Assembly: GCA_001600455.1 (NCBI GenBank)
Contig: BCKC01000009.1
Coordinates: 496,001 to 560,000, forward strand
DNA length: 64,000 bases
From: Endocalyx cinctus
Lineage: Eukaryota; Ascomycota; Sordariomycetes; Amphisphaeriales; Apiosporaceae
Reading direction: 5' to 3'
Shown: piece by piece, positions 48,501 through 59,801 of the stretch
Layout of the letters: every line of letters starts with the position of its first letter
How positions within the stretch are numbered: the first letter of the stretch is position 1
Made by a program: the position numbers and the translations under genes
Notes under the pieces: model-generated
What the model was told of the DNA's origin: nothing
Databases searched by the model: none
Seen by the model: the letters and a program-made list of their open reading frames with translations, nothing else

Positions 48501-49353
48501 TGCTGGGAGGTTGACCTTGCCGATTCGTACCCAGACGAATAGCGGGGGATAACTGAGCAGGCGTGGATACATTATCGCTGGAATCATTGTAGAAGGTAGT
48601 TCCGACTCCGGTCGGCGAAGCGGCACTAGATATCCAAGGAGCTATGTTAAGAGGAGCATTGGGACTCGTCAACGGAGACTCTCTTTGAATATAGGGGATG
48701 CGGCCGCCGGAGGGTTCTAGGACCGCCAGGTCGCGGCGATAATTGGTTAGATCGCTCATTCGACGACCTTCCATGAAGGAATTGCCTGAAGCACTCGAAG
48801 ACGGCGACAAGGTATAACGATGACCAGCAGGAGAAGTTGGGGAGATCTGAGACTCCTCTTTGAAAGACCTAAGACGAGAGAAAGAAAGAACATAATTTGG
48901 TTAGTTGAAAGAAATCATGACAATAACTGACTCGACAGTCCAAATGGGGAAAAAAGAAAAAAAAAAAAAAAGTCTAAGCTCCAATCGATGAAGTGGGATT
49001 TTACAGAGATCGCAAGACGAGATGAATGAAATAAAATAAAATAATCAAGAGACATATTGATATCTCAATCTCAATCGCAAGCATGTCTTTCGTCTCTTTT
49101 TTTTTCCCTTTTTTTCTTTTATCTCAATTTCCCCCGCTTCCAAACTAGACGAGACAGAAGAATGAAAACACGCAAAGACGCACCTCATCCGTATATGTTC
49201 GGGTCCTGTCTTTAAAGGCTTCGGAGTAGGTTTATTCGAGGCAGAAGAAGCGGAAGCGGATCGATGAGGAATCGTAGAAGCTTTCATGGTGACGTTTGAG
49301 CGTCCGCTGCTGGAGCTCGCTACGGAGCTGATGCGACCGTCATCTCTTGTCAT
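42543..49353 (-). CDS. Adenylate cyclase, fungal LRR type, 2137 aa
   Basis: The three exons are 49353-49184, 48868-42820 and 42737-42543. Residues 1-600 are Ser/Pro/Arg-rich and disordered. A Ras-association domain lies at about 612-705 (PHCIRVFRSDGTFTTVQMP). About twenty leucine-rich repeats span 720-1345, interrupted by a Ser-rich insert near 1120-1220. A PP2C-like domain spans about 1425-1685 (STIDLVVPRFNSSDSETLLGLFDGQ). The class III catalytic domain spans about 1750-1950, with metal-binding aspartates in IVFTDIKNST and VKTEGDAFMVSF, and MDYFGPMVNKASR. The last exon (RTPMSVILDNLAVQMAELEKY) resembles the C-terminal region that binds the cyclase-associated protein. It makes cAMP for growth, conidiation and virulence signalling; orthologues are N. 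crassa cr-1 and yeast CYR1. Confidence 0.96.
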
Positions 49354-49852
49354 GATCACTTTTTGGCACCGACGTTGAGGGGGACAAGTTCGAAGAGGGC
49401 GATCTTGGGATCAATTAGGGCGGCGCCATCAATAAAACAATAAAATTATGGCATTTCTCTATAAAAAGAGAAGTAATGAAATATTCGCGTAGTCGTTAGT
49501 ATAATATTTAATTTTGTTTTTCTGGGGTTCTATTCTTAGGATTTTGTATATATATGTATATATGTTTATTTTATTTTATTTTTCTGGTTGGTCGGATTTG
49601 AACCCAAGCTTTAAAAAGGCATAGAAATAGATAGGAAAACTTGGGGAGGATTGATACAAAGGCGGCGGGTGATGAGACTGTTAGGATTAGATAGATTGAA
49701 AAAAAGAGGACAAGGGCCCGGACAAGTAAAGTACGGTACAGAAGGAGATAGACTTACCTACAACTGTATTTTAGTACATTCAAAGTGGGCCAAGGCCGTT
49801 CAAAATACGCCGGGGATGGATATCTCTCAGTACGTAATGTGGGCGGTTAAAG

Positions 49853-49890
49853 GTTCTCAGGTTCTCAGGTTCTCAGGTTCTCAGGTTCTC
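49853..49890. repeat. Tandem 8-bp repeat GTTCTCAG
   Basis: 4.75 perfect head-to-tail copies about 500 bp upstream of the adenylate cyclase start codon. Confidence 0.95.
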
Positions 49891-50649
49891 TATCTAGGTA
49901 AGGCCTGGTAGGTCTGGTAGGTTACGTACATAGTATAACTACCTAAGTAAGCTGGTAAGTACCTACCACCTTCAAGGCTTCAGGTAGGTAATTTATGTAA
50001 TTATGGGACTCAGGACCTTATAATTGACTATATTTCCTTGGTACATCCTCGGAAGGCGGAACCACTAAGGAATTAGTTTAGCGGTAGTTAATGATAATGT
50101 TTAGTGAAAATACAAGAATTACTGGTACGCTAGATAACTAAAGAGCTATTGAATTAGCGTATATGGATTCTAACCACAAATCTATTCTACATAGTATCTA
50201 CTATCCATACACGTATATGTATGTATGAATTCGTATGCTACAATCTACGGTATCATCAAGTAACATTAGCCAATTTCTTTGATTTCGTTGACAAGTCATA
50301 AAGAAATAAAACAACTCAACTACGTCCAATTATGAATTGAATACGTCTGTACTCCGTATTTCAATAACAACTAAGTACTTGGTATATATGATATACTATG
50401 TAGTACGTACCTAGAATTTAGATTCTATAGGCAGATCGGTAACTGAAGCCTCGTAAAATTGACACTGATACTGCAGGGAACTTTCTGATTTATTTACTTT
50501 GAGTCTATTTGCCAAGGTATACGCAGTACTTCGGTGCAAGGTACTTAGACCTATCAATCGATCTGACTTGACCGATGTGAAACTCAAAACATCAACAAGA
50601 GAGGATACTTACTCAACATAACAAAACAAAAGAATAGTATTTGGGTATA

Positions 50650-50654
<5 letters not shown>

Positions 50655-50681
<27 letters not shown>
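50655..50681. repeat. (TA)n microsatellite
   Basis: About 13 uninterrupted TA units in the spacer upstream of adenylate cyclase. Confidence 0.9.
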
Positions 50682-50686
<5 letters not shown>

Positions 50687-53008
50687 TGAAAGAATATTTT
50701 AGTATACTACAAGTGGAACAAGTCCTACCAAAGGTGCCACATTGGGATACTCAGATAAGTGAAAGAGGGAAGAAGAAAAAAATCAATTGTTAAAAGAAAA
50801 TGAAGTAATCAATTTCGGGATTCGGATCGAGTTGTAGGGATACTATTAGGTATGTACTATACCCCAATATGTACGTACACCACTAAAAGTATCCATAAAA
50901 TATACCAACCGGGGCTGCCGGGGAAGTAAGCCCTTAACACCGTTAGCAGACTGACGGAGTTTCGTCCATGTGAAGGAAAATCCTACGTAGTATCGTAGTA
51001 GACTAAAAAATCCTTGAACATCCTTGTTAATAGGGGAAGAAACCGTTTCGATTTTGGTTCGAGTTTAACTATCGACTCCTTCCTTGCAATTACTGTTTCT
51101 CTTATTCTTGTTTTGTTTTGTCTTGCTCCCTTGTACCTGAAGCTTTGTAAATTAGATAGTATCTGAACGGAGTAGTATTGAGTTTACATAGTAAACCAAA
51201 TGTAGTAAAGAAGCGGGAGAGGACGGTCTATGTCTAACTTGATATATGGATATTCAACGACAGGCACAACGCACGGATATTGTATTCTAATCTATCAGAT
51301 CGGATTCTTCCTCATAGTGCAGTACGTACACTACACAGACAAGGGCAGGTGGACGGGCAGACAGGGTAAGCTCATGTTGCTGATGGGTTAGGTATCGATC
51401 TCACACGGATAAAAATGATCTACAGCCACCAAACAGTTCCTAATATTTCTTAAACGCTTAGTCTTTCACATTTCTGCGTCGTTTCTCAATGTTACACGCA
51501 CCAGTTATGCGTACTTAAGCTACTAACTTGAAGTAAGTTGAAGTAACTAAGCCTCGGAATTGGAGATGGTCGATCATACAATAGAAACGACACCCTTACT
51601 GATAGTCCGCCCGGTTTTTTTTTTCTTTCTCCCCTTTGGTCTCTTCCTACTACTTACTTCCTATATTATTTTGTTACATTTTTCCTTTGCACTTTTGCTT
51701 TCCCATCTTCCCCTTCTTAGGGAAAGTGAGAAATCAGTTATATACCGTTTTTCCGATGATGTGCGCGCATCGTACCAAGATTCCCCTCCGTATGGTCGGG
51801 TTACCCGTCTACGTGTCTCATCGACACGTTTTATATTCTTACTTGCATGTTTTGGTAAGGAAAATCTCATGTAGGTGCGCGCGCATTACCATTGTTTTGC
51901 TTTACGGTATTCTACATGCTGGTTCAAGTCGTGTAACACGAGAGAATAATTCAACTACTATATAATACTACTTGTACGCACATCGCGTACTTAGCTCGAC
52001 ATCCGACGAACCGCGCACGAGTGGTTCGTTCCATACTTCGGCCAAATCCGTGCCCTGTTTTAGGTAGCATATATACAGTCGTATAGACACACACAAATAT
52101 ATATATATATAAAATGACGGACAGATAGACTGGTATACCTCCAAACATCACACCGTCTTTATCCATTCAAACCTACTTGACCACGCCAGTCAGTTTGAAT
52201 TCGATATATCTATTGGGGCGATGGAAGGGGGGGAAAGTAATCATCGGTCCCACAGAACAAGCTCTTGTCAGCCCAGTCAGCGCGACACCGTATCTGCGCA
52301 TCTCTCTCTTGATTGCGTGAATAGTGGATCGAACGCATGTAACTCTTCGTGGCCCAATCTCTTCCTGACTGAATCGGGCATGTAAGTCATCCATCATCTG
52401 CACCACGGTGGGACGGGACAGGAGACAGCTCAAGTCATACAAATATCGTCTGTGCTTGCCCCGCGTCCGGACCTGCGTAATTACGCTGGTACAGAAATGC
52501 TTCATTGGCACGTTTCGGGTTTTCAAATTTATTTCTCGTATATGGAATTTATACTCGTCTATTTAAATTGTATATTATTTTTATTCTTCTTGGTGTCATG
52601 CTTCATTGCTTCCCTCGCTATCACCGGCGTATCTATCTATACGTGCATATAAATATATAATATGTGCACCTAGCCTTCTAACCGTAGAAGGAAGACCGGG
52701 AAAAAACAGGTCATTGAAACCAAAATGTAGTTAGGCCCAATGTAACCCCCATCGAGATAAGAATACAGGTAGTATAGTGTACAGTAATAATATTGAGGCT
52801 CTGTTTATCATTTCTTGGGGTTAACTGACGGACTTAACCCGGTTTGCGGCTGCAGTGTAACGGTTTCTATGCAAGGTTATCGTAACCGATCGGTCCCTCA
52901 CCAATAGCGACGGCTAAAGCCAAAAGTCGAGCTCGAAGCTATTCCTATTATACCCATGATCCGTATGATGTGCTTCAGGTGTCACTTTATTTCCCCCCTT
53001 CCAAAACG

Positions 53009-54794
53009 TCAATTCGAAAATCCATCTTCCTCATCCGAATCTTCGCCCACGTTAATGATTACGTCACCGATATCCTCGTTTAGGAGCTCTCCAACCTGGA
53101 CGCTATCGTGCATTATTTTCCTTGCTTCCGTCTCTGCGACCGACATATCCTGCATAATGAGACGAACGGCAAGCTCGGGTACTAGGACCGATTGTACGTA
53201 GCCTGTATATCCTCTGGCCGAGATGAGACGGTCCTCGACCGCGCGTTTACGCACCGTCGAAGCCATGGTACGCATTATGAAGTCGGTCATAGCGCGGAGT
53301 CCGCGAGGCCCATAATACCCCGGAGTGAGACTATCGCTCGTTTTCAAAAGCGTGCGATTCTTGCCCGACTGTACCGTATCCTTCAGAATATTGGCATAGT
53401 GGGAGGTACGCACCCCTTCCAAGATCGCCCGCAGTAAAGCCTCATGCTCCTTACACCGAGCGTCTAGTAATTCCCAGTCGACTTTGGGGTACCCCTTTTC
53501 CATGCTCGAACTCAATGCCGTCTCTTTCTTGTGAAGTCTGCAGAAGGCAGCTTGCTTCTTGATGTGCATGCGCCCGCGGACGGAATGTTGCTCAAGAAGT
53601 TCGCGATCAACTTCCTGGTGACACATTGGACATTTTGCCGGGGGTTTCTCATAACCCCCTTTACCATCACCATCATCCTCTTCTATAGCAAATATCGAAT
53701 TGTCTGATGTGTTATTATCCACCCCAGATATGTCATATTTATCTTCATCCAGGCTTGGCATTCGAAATATTTTAGTGTCCGAAGAATCTTCAGAGGGTGT
53801 TTCTGGTAATGGTTTGGTCTTTTTGGACTTGCGCCTAGGCGGCCGTATCTTGTAAATCTTGCCCTCCTGTGTATCTTTACCCGAGGCAGGAGAGTCTCGA
53901 TTGGACAAGTCAGAATCAATGTGTCGAAACTTTCGGACAGGACTCGTACTATCTAATAAAGAGTCAGTTGGCTTGAATGATTTGCCAAAAGACTTCTTTG
54001 GACTATCATCTTCCAAGTCTTCATCGCCTAAGAGCATTCTGAAAACCTTTGGTGGGGAACAAGGCTTTTCGGTGAATTTATCTTTCGGCATTGTGAATTT
54101 CTTTGACGAAGACTCGTCTTCTAAATGCAAAGTCAGTGAATTGAAAAACTGGATACCAGTAAGATATAGGCTTACCAATATCTTTTTGGGAGAGTTTCGA
54201 AGAGGAATTTGACTGCTGAGAAGACCTTGGCTGTGAAGATTTAGGTTGTGAAGATTTGGGTTGTGACGATCGAGGCTGTGAAGATTTCGAGCCGTACGTC
54301 GCCTTAATTTTTTTGTTAGAAGTCCTCGTAAAGCCGTCCTTGCCTTTGAGATGACTTGATTTATCGATATTTGCATCTTGAGCTGATCGTTTTGACCTAG
54401 AAGAGCTCGTAGTATCATCCGTCTGGGAGCTACTGGGTAATTGATTACGTTGTGAGGACGGTCTACCGTTCCTGTTGGAGCTACCCTTATTACTTCCTTT
54501 CAGATTAAATGAAGTTGGTCGAATATCTTTTGATCGAGATTGATGCTTCTCGTCACCAGATGAATCGGATGCGTCTTTTTCGGTAACGCCAATTGCCGGC
54601 TCATCATCGCTACTTTCGGGAGGGGCATTGATAGCCGCGTCAAGTTCCAAACCCATGCTTTCTTTTGTTTTTTTATGCGAAGGTTTTGGTTCGTGATTTT
54701 TCTGGGTGTGAATGTTTTCCTTGTCCCTGCTAGCTATGTTCGGATGTAAGCTAGGAGGCCTTTGGTTTCTGCTCAGTCCTATCCTTCGATACAT
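53009..54794 (-). CDS. Rtc4-domain protein (restriction of telomere capping 4 type), 576 aa
   Basis: Two exons, 54794-54176 and 54120-53009, join in phase 1 across a GTAAGC...TTTAG intron. I chose the ATG giving MYRRIGLSRNQRPPSL; an in-frame ATG 30 codons upstream exists but adds nothing conserved. The first 350 residues are Ser/Lys/Asp-rich, with repeated SSQP(R/K) units at about 177-200. The C-terminal 200 residues form the RTC4 domain: a CPMCHQEV zinc-like pair followed by FCRLHKKE, then GYPKVDWELLDARCKEHEALLRAILEG and TPGYYGPRGLRAMTDFIMRTM. It ends in an acidic tail. Yeast Rtc4 has a genetic link to telomere capping; the molecular role is unknown. The gene is divergent from dynactin p50, sharing a promoter region of about 690 bp. 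Confidence 0.88.
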
Positions 54795-55481
54795 TTTGAC
54801 GCAACTGCTTTTATAGAGGCAATGACTACAAATACGTGTTCTTAAAGCACTGAATTTTGAGTCATCATATGATAAAATGGACAAGATTATCCACTAAAAA
54901 TATACTGAAAACCATGGAACCTTGGAAGAGTCCACTACCGCTACGGTTGGTCATATGAGAGGGTAAGTAAAAAGACAATGCTTGTTAAGCTTTGGTGGGG
55001 GGAAGTAAAGATTGGAAAGTCTGCTGTGTAGATTAAGAAGAATATCAATGGAAAATAAGCTTTGATGTATCAATGAAAATACCGGAACTAATATACGCGA
55101 ATATTCAATATCTCCGGTAGAAACACCTCAATCATTTTATCTGGTTGATGGGGGTGAGACTAAGATTCTCACGATGACGCGCTCTCGATATTTCACTGTT
55201 GAGCTTGACGCGTTCACTGTACGTGGTTAAGACATCCTTAGCATGAAAGTGCTGTGGAGCTATGCTATCTTTATTACAAGTACCGGTTAAGTACATACAT
55301 CTACAAAATACAGCTCATTTTAGCGCAATTGACCCCTAAACAATACTGGGTAATTTAATTGCATTACATATAGGTCGTCACCTTTACCTCTTACCTAGAT
55401 ATGTAGTATCAGATCATCAACTTTTATTCTAATATACTTCTTTACACAGTGAGATATTGCGATTAAATCTGCCACTCCAAT
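54795..55481. other. Divergent promoter region of the RTC4-like and dynactin p50 genes
   Basis: AT-rich spacer. Nothing specific recognised. Confidence 0.6.
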
Positions 55482-56907
55482 ATGGCAGTCAATCGAAAAT
55501 ATGCCGATTTACCAGATCTGGTATGCTATTTATCCATCATACATTGACTACTGAAGTTTTTGTTATGACCTATATTTACTAATGAACTTGTTGTATAGGA
55601 TTCGGCACCAGATATCTACGAGACGCCTGAACTGACGGACGATAACTCTACTATTCCGGTAATACCAAACACTCAACAATTATCTACAAACAAGATGTGC
55701 TAAACTAAAGTCGCAGACAACTGGTGGCCCAAACCCTTCGGATAATGGATTTGATGAGGACGACGAAGACGACGACGCCCCAGGTGTTTCACATTCCCGT
55801 CTTCGGATAGATGAAGCCCGATCACGGTTTCTACCTTCACAAGTCGATGCTCACGATGTGGATTTCTCTGACCGACTGAACGGAAATCGCCGGTCGTATA
55901 AAACTTCAAGCCGAAGGTATCGGGTCACCGAAGATGGTACAAGGGAATATGCGGATTTCAGTGACGATGGAGAAGCGGAAAGCTTGCAAGCAAAGATTAC
56001 CCGTTTACGGCGCGAGGTTGAAGAAGCTAAGGCGGAATATACCAAACAAAAAATGGAGGAGTCGAAGGAAGGCAGTCCGGAAGATGACCCAACAATCGTC
56101 TCGCTAAGTGAAGCTTTAGACGAGATGTCTACCCTGCCCCGCGGGATCTCTCAGTTGTTAAATCGTCCTAAGACAGCCACAGGTCAGACTGTGAAGCAAT
56201 CCAAAGAAGATTCAAGTCGACCCTCTATAGACGAGGCGACCTACACTGTTACCTACGCACCAAGCTACGAAGAGAGTCACGCCCTTGCCAAAGCAGCCGA
56301 CTTCGATCAACGATTATTTCTTTTAGAAAAAGCTATCGGTATTACTTCTTCCGCCATGCCAGAGTTAGAGAGCAACGGTTTGCCTCGAGCCATTGTCCCT
56401 ACGTTAGACACTTTGCAGAGGCAAATTATTACTCTATCTGAGGCATCTACTACATCTCTCGACAGCATCAGTCGCCGGGTGCGAGCCTTGACACAAGAAG
56501 CCGAGCAACTAGAAAAGTCAAGGAAAGCTGCAAAGGCTGCACAAGAAGGACTTCCAGCTTCGGGTGCCCCATCCATGGACGGGGATGACACGGAATACTC
56601 GGCAAAGATCAACGCACTATACGGAACTATACCCACCATTGAAAAAATGGCGCCTCTCCTGCCGCCTTTACTAGACAGGCTCCGTTCTCTAAGAGCTATA
56701 CATGCGGATGCAGCGACGGCACATGATACTCTCGAGCGAATAGAGAAGAGTCAGGCCGACATGGCCTCGGATCTTAAAGAGTGGAGAGAAGGTTTAGGAA
56801 GAATTGAGTCGGCGATGGGAGAAGGAGAGACCACTATTAATGAAAATACGAAGCTGATCGAGGGCTGGGTGAAAGATCTTGAAACGAAGATGGCGAAGTT
56901 ATCTTAG
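55482..56907 (+). CDS. Dynactin subunit 2 (p50 dynamitin), 429 aa
   Basis: The exons are 55482-55520, 55599-55658 and 55717-56907. The N-terminus MAVNRKYADLPDLDSAPDIYETPELTDDNSTIP is the dynamitin signature (KYADLPDID.APDVYETP). An acidic patch follows, then FSDRLNGNRRSYKTSSRRYRV and several long coiled coils (LQAKITRLRREVEEAKAEY; TLDTLQRQIITLSE; the C-terminal ERIEKSQADMASDLKEWREGLGRIE). Dynamitin forms the shoulder of dynactin, the cofactor of cytoplasmic dynein. In filamentous fungi this complex supports nuclear migration and organelle transport in hyphae. The two short first exons are held together by conserved sequence and phase 0 junctions. Confidence 0.94.
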
Positions 56908-57524
56908 ATTGATGTGAGAGAGCAAATATTATGAGAACAGACAAAGTTATGGAAGCATGTATTGAACTGATACCCAAGCTGAGAATGTCCAATAGGGGCT
57001 GAGCTTACAGCCTAGAAGAAAATCATTACGTTTCTAATACCTCATTAAACATATCTTTTATGGTTTCTGAAATAGTACCTTGGTGAATTGAATACAACTT
57101 CAGCGAGGCCCTTTTTAAAAAGCTGTTTAGTAAACTTAAACGATCACTGCTATGCCTTTTTATGATGATTTAATGTCTACAAAGCTATCGGCGTACGAGC
57201 TCGCGAGCTAGTTGTATTACATAATCGCAAGGATAAAACCTTCCATGGAAGAGCTAGGCAGCTATGCTAGGATTAGGTAATGACTTAAGCCCAAGCAGCT
57301 GTTGCCAGGTGGATCGCGGGGCTTATCTAAAATTCGCTTGTGGGAAGAATTTCCCCCACAACCTTGAATTAACTGACAAAAAAAATACTCCCAGCTTAGT
57401 GACGAAAAAAAATTAAGCTGCATTTACATTTCTCACAACACCACGACGAAGCCAATAACAACCCACCAGAATCCTCACTCACAATCAAATATCTGAAAAC
57501 CCTATTCAACTTCAGATCGCCAAA
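56908..57524. other. Spacer and eS28 promoter
   Basis: 3' flank of dynactin p50 and promoter of the ribosomal protein gene. No other gene seen. Confidence 0.6.
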
Positions 57525-57967
57525 ATGGATTCCGCTAAGCAGCCCGTCAAGCTTGTCAAGGTCACCCGTGTCTTGGGCCGAACCGGTACGGATTCCCTAT
57601 TCTCTCCCCTTCCCTATTTCGCCAAATCACGTCGAATTTTAAGGGCACTATGCGCGAATGCCTACTTTAGACAAAAAAAAATTGCTCAAAATACTGACAA
57701 TATTAACAAAATAGGTTCTCGTGGTGGTGTCACCCAAGTCCGCGTCGAGTTCATGGACGACCAGACCCGAAGCATTATCCGAAACGTCAAGGGACCAGGT
57801 ACGAAATCGCATCATACACATGTCACGCGAAAAATCAAAATCTACAAAAACTCCCTAGGAATTACGGGAGGAAGTTTAACTAACAGTTTGTCTTTTCTAT
57901 AATAGTCCGCGAGGACGACATCCTCTGCCTACTCGAGTCTGAGCGTGAGGCCAGAAGATTGCGGTAA
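57525..57967 (+). CDS. RPS28: 40S ribosomal protein eS28, 68 aa
   Basis: The exons are 57525-57585, 57715-57798 and 57906-57967, all joined in phase 1. The complete protein reads [56 protein letters not shown] and [12 protein letters not shown] in order, the standard eS28 sequence and length. It sits near the mRNA exit region of the small subunit. The introns (129 and 107 bp) hold no C/D snoRNA signature that I can see. Confidence 0.97.
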
Positions 57968-58582
57968 ACGACAAATATTGCTGTATGGTGATGAAAGGGG
58001 ATGCTACCGCTATGGGACCTGGGAAAAGATTTTAAGATGGATGGATGGCATGACTATTCATACGTACGATTAGGCGGCGTCCTTCGGAGCAATAAGAATT
58101 TGCATTTTGCGATACTCTACACCTCAAGATTCCTTTTGTTCCGGGATTTCGAGCATGGGCATTTTTATTTTGCGAACTAAAAAAAAAAGAAAGAAATTCG
58201 TACACAACCAGTAGCCTGCGTCCTAATACGACTATGGGAATGCCATTGTGCAACGATTCTGTTATAGTCGCCATTCATAACGTCGCGCATGTTTCTTAGA
58301 GATCTTAGATCTGACATTTAGGCAAACAATCCCGAAGCGTCCTTACCAATACCAACTCCTAGCGAGACAGTTACAAGCATCCTCTCAGTGTCTCTGGCTT
58401 CCACTGGATACCACTGAGGGTAGAATGGATCCGATTGGCTGACTAATCCACAGCAAATAATTTGTTTAGGTTAACCTATTTGAGACAGCTAATTTTTTTT
58501 TCTAGCGCCCAAAACCTTTTCACTCTTCTTTTTCTTCTTCTCTTATTCTTTCTCATACAACATACAAAGTACAGCACACAAG
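57968..58582. other. Spacer and leader exon of the molybdopterin synthase gene
   Basis: 3' flank of RPS28, then a pyrimidine-rich stretch (58495-58555) that looks like the promoter or transcription start of the next gene. The last bases, ending AAG at 58582, are the non-coding first exon inferred from the strong donor GTAAGC at 58583. Confidence 0.55.
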
Positions 58583-58770
58583 GTAAGCATATTTTTCTCT
58601 CTCCCTTTACCTCCAAATATGTTGAATGATGCACAAAAATAGCATGTATTACCTGACTACATCTGATGTTCTCAATTTATCACCAAGATCTCTGAATCAA
58701 CAACATCATTATGCCTTTATCTACTTGTATCATGATGCACAGCATAGATGCTAATAAAGATTAATTTTAG
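58583..58770 (+). other. 5'-UTR intron hosting a snoRNA
   Basis: A 188-bp intron with donor AAG|GTAAGC, branch point GCTAATA near 58750 and acceptor TTTTAG. It lies in the leader of the molybdopterin synthase gene and contains the box C/D snoRNA at 58620-58702. The snoRNA ends about 50 nt before the branch point, the usual spacing for intronic C/D snoRNAs. Confidence 0.75.
58620..58702 (+). ncRNA. Box C/D snoRNA with two rRNA guides
   Basis: C-like box ATGATGC (58626-58632), D' CTGA (58653-58656), C' CTGATGT (58663-58669) and D CTGA (58692-58695) lie in the right order. A 6-bp terminal stem (TGTTGA 58620-58625 with TCAACA 58697-58702) closes them. The D' guide AGCATGTATTA (58641-58651) is complementary to TAATACATGCT of 18S rRNA; the fifth position points to the U equivalent to human Um172. 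The D guide (58677-58691) pairs over 15 nt, with two G-U pairs, to the 25S segment AGATCTTGGTGGTAG. Its fifth position points to the C equivalent to yeast C1437, the known snR24 (U24) site. rRNA sequences are recalled, not computed. Confidence 0.85.
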
Positions 58771-58813
58771 GAATATATACTTGCTGAGCAACCATATATC
58801 TCGTGCGTTCAAG

Positions 58814-59113
58814 ATGGGATCTGTTCCTAAGCCTCCTAAGGACCATTTCAATATCCTCTACTTTGCAAGCGCAAGTTCCTTCACCTCCAAGGAATTCGAA
58901 CAGCTCCCGGCACCTCTCCCACTGTCGAAGCTCTTCGATACCTTAGAGGAGAAACACGCAGGTATTAAGGAGAAGGTCCTCAGTTCGTGCCTAGTAACTA
59001 TCAACATGGAATATGTTGATATGCCCGAACCTAGTGATAATGATAATACTACACAGATCGTGATTAAAGAGGGTGATGAAGTCGCAATCATCCCCCCTGT
59101 GAGCTCTGGGTGA
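58814..59113 (+). CDS. Molybdopterin synthase sulfur-carrier (small) subunit, MoaD/MOCS2A, 99 aa
   Basis: The frame from the ATG at 58814 gives MGSVPKPPKDHFNILYFASASSFTSKEFEQLPAPLPLSKLFDTLEEKHAGI, then SCLVTINMEYVDM, and ends KEGDEVAIIPPVSSG. This is a ubiquitin-like beta-grasp protein. The C-terminal glycine is thiocarboxylated and donates sulfur to make molybdopterin; the penultimate residue here is Ser rather than the usual Gly. The conserved EGDEVAIIPPVSxG block makes the family clear. The likely partner MoaE is not in this window. The ATG lies 44 nt after the 5'-UTR intron acceptor at 58770; longer N-termini would start inside that intron. A. nidulans cnxG is the counterpart. Confidence 0.9.
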   Translation: MGSVPKPPKDHFNILYFASASSFTSKEFEQLPAPLPLSKLFDTLEEKHAGIKEKVLSSCLVTINMEYVDMPEPSDNDNTTQIVIKEGDEVAIIPPVSSG

Positions 59114-59187
59114 ATGTTTTCGTAAATGAAATGGTACATAGGCTGGAATTATATACATACATGAACATGATTATGACGAAGTTTGGA

Positions 59188-59801
59188 TCAGGTCTCGTTA
59201 GAAATTAAAAGAGGTCGTCGTTCCTCATTATTACCATTGTCCGCTCCTTCTTCTTGATGACCTCTCTCCCTCCTCCGAGGATGCCCGTTATCGTTCTCAC
59301 CTGAAAATAATGACACTCGATCTCTTCCATTATATCTCCAAATCCGCTTCCACCACCCGGGGTTTTTCTTGCCATACGACCGCAACCACTTGATCCCGAA
59401 TACAGCACCCACTACGAGCAGGGCCACCAAGAGCGTCGAAACGATAGTGACAAGCGAGGTCAACGTCGTGATGGTCGAGACATAACACCCGAGCGGACGC
59501 GTCCGCAACTCCCACCTCTCCGCCCAGTGCGGACAGATATCTTCGTCCCAAGCCGGCGCTAAGAAGGGGATTTTGTTGGAGTTGGGTACACAGGTCCAAG
59601 ACTTTTTTTATTTATTCATATAAATACACCATAGTTATTATTATGATTGTTATATCTCTCTGCAGGGTTATGATTACATGAAAAAAAACATACATATGGA
59701 CACCAACTACAATCCGATTCTCGAGATAGGCAACTCCGGCAATCTTGCAAACCCCAACAGCGCTGGAAATGCGGATCGGAGGGTTGGGGGTTTTGGAGCA
59801 T
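59188..59801 (-). CDS. PSI-domain single-pass membrane protein, 173 aa
   Basis: Two exons, 59801-59694 and 59601-59188, join in phase 0. The N-terminal half is a PSI (plexin-semaphorin-integrin) domain with spaced cysteines: CWGLQDCRSCLSRESDCSWCPY, then TCVPNSNKIPF, then ICPHWAERWELRTRPLGC. One transmembrane helix (TLTSLVTIVSTLLVALLVVGAVFGIKWL) follows at about 100-128. A basic-acidic cytosolic tail comes next, with RRRERGHQEEGADNGNNEERRPLL. No cleavable signal peptide precedes the PSI domain in this model, so it may be a reverse signal-anchor protein or may lack a further upstream exon that I could not find. The exon junction falls inside the PSI domain and restores its Cys spacing (WCPY-SWTCVP). 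Confidence 0.8.

Larger units (their letters stand above)
49354..53008. other. Long spacer upstream of adenylate cyclase
   Basis: 3.7 kb with no supported gene. It probably holds the cyclase promoter and leader. I see tandem 8-bp repeats (49853-49890), a TA microsatellite (50655-50681) and repeated TAGGTA/TACCTA motifs around 49890-49990. A 117-codon minus-strand frame at 52173-52526 has no family features that I recognise. Confidence 0.55.

Noticed and set aside
49590..49610. Reverse complement contains GGGTTCAAATCC, a T-arm-like string
   Set aside because: Only two T-stem pairs form and no tRNA 5' half is present upstream on that strand.
52173..52526. 117-codon minus-strand frame in the spacer upstream of adenylate cyclase
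   Set aside because: No recognisable domain, no splice context, isolated in AT-rich DNA.
54774..54851. Minus-strand ATGATGA and CTGA boxes at the 5' end of the Rtc4-like gene
   Set aside because: No terminal stem, and the D box falls within the coding sequence.
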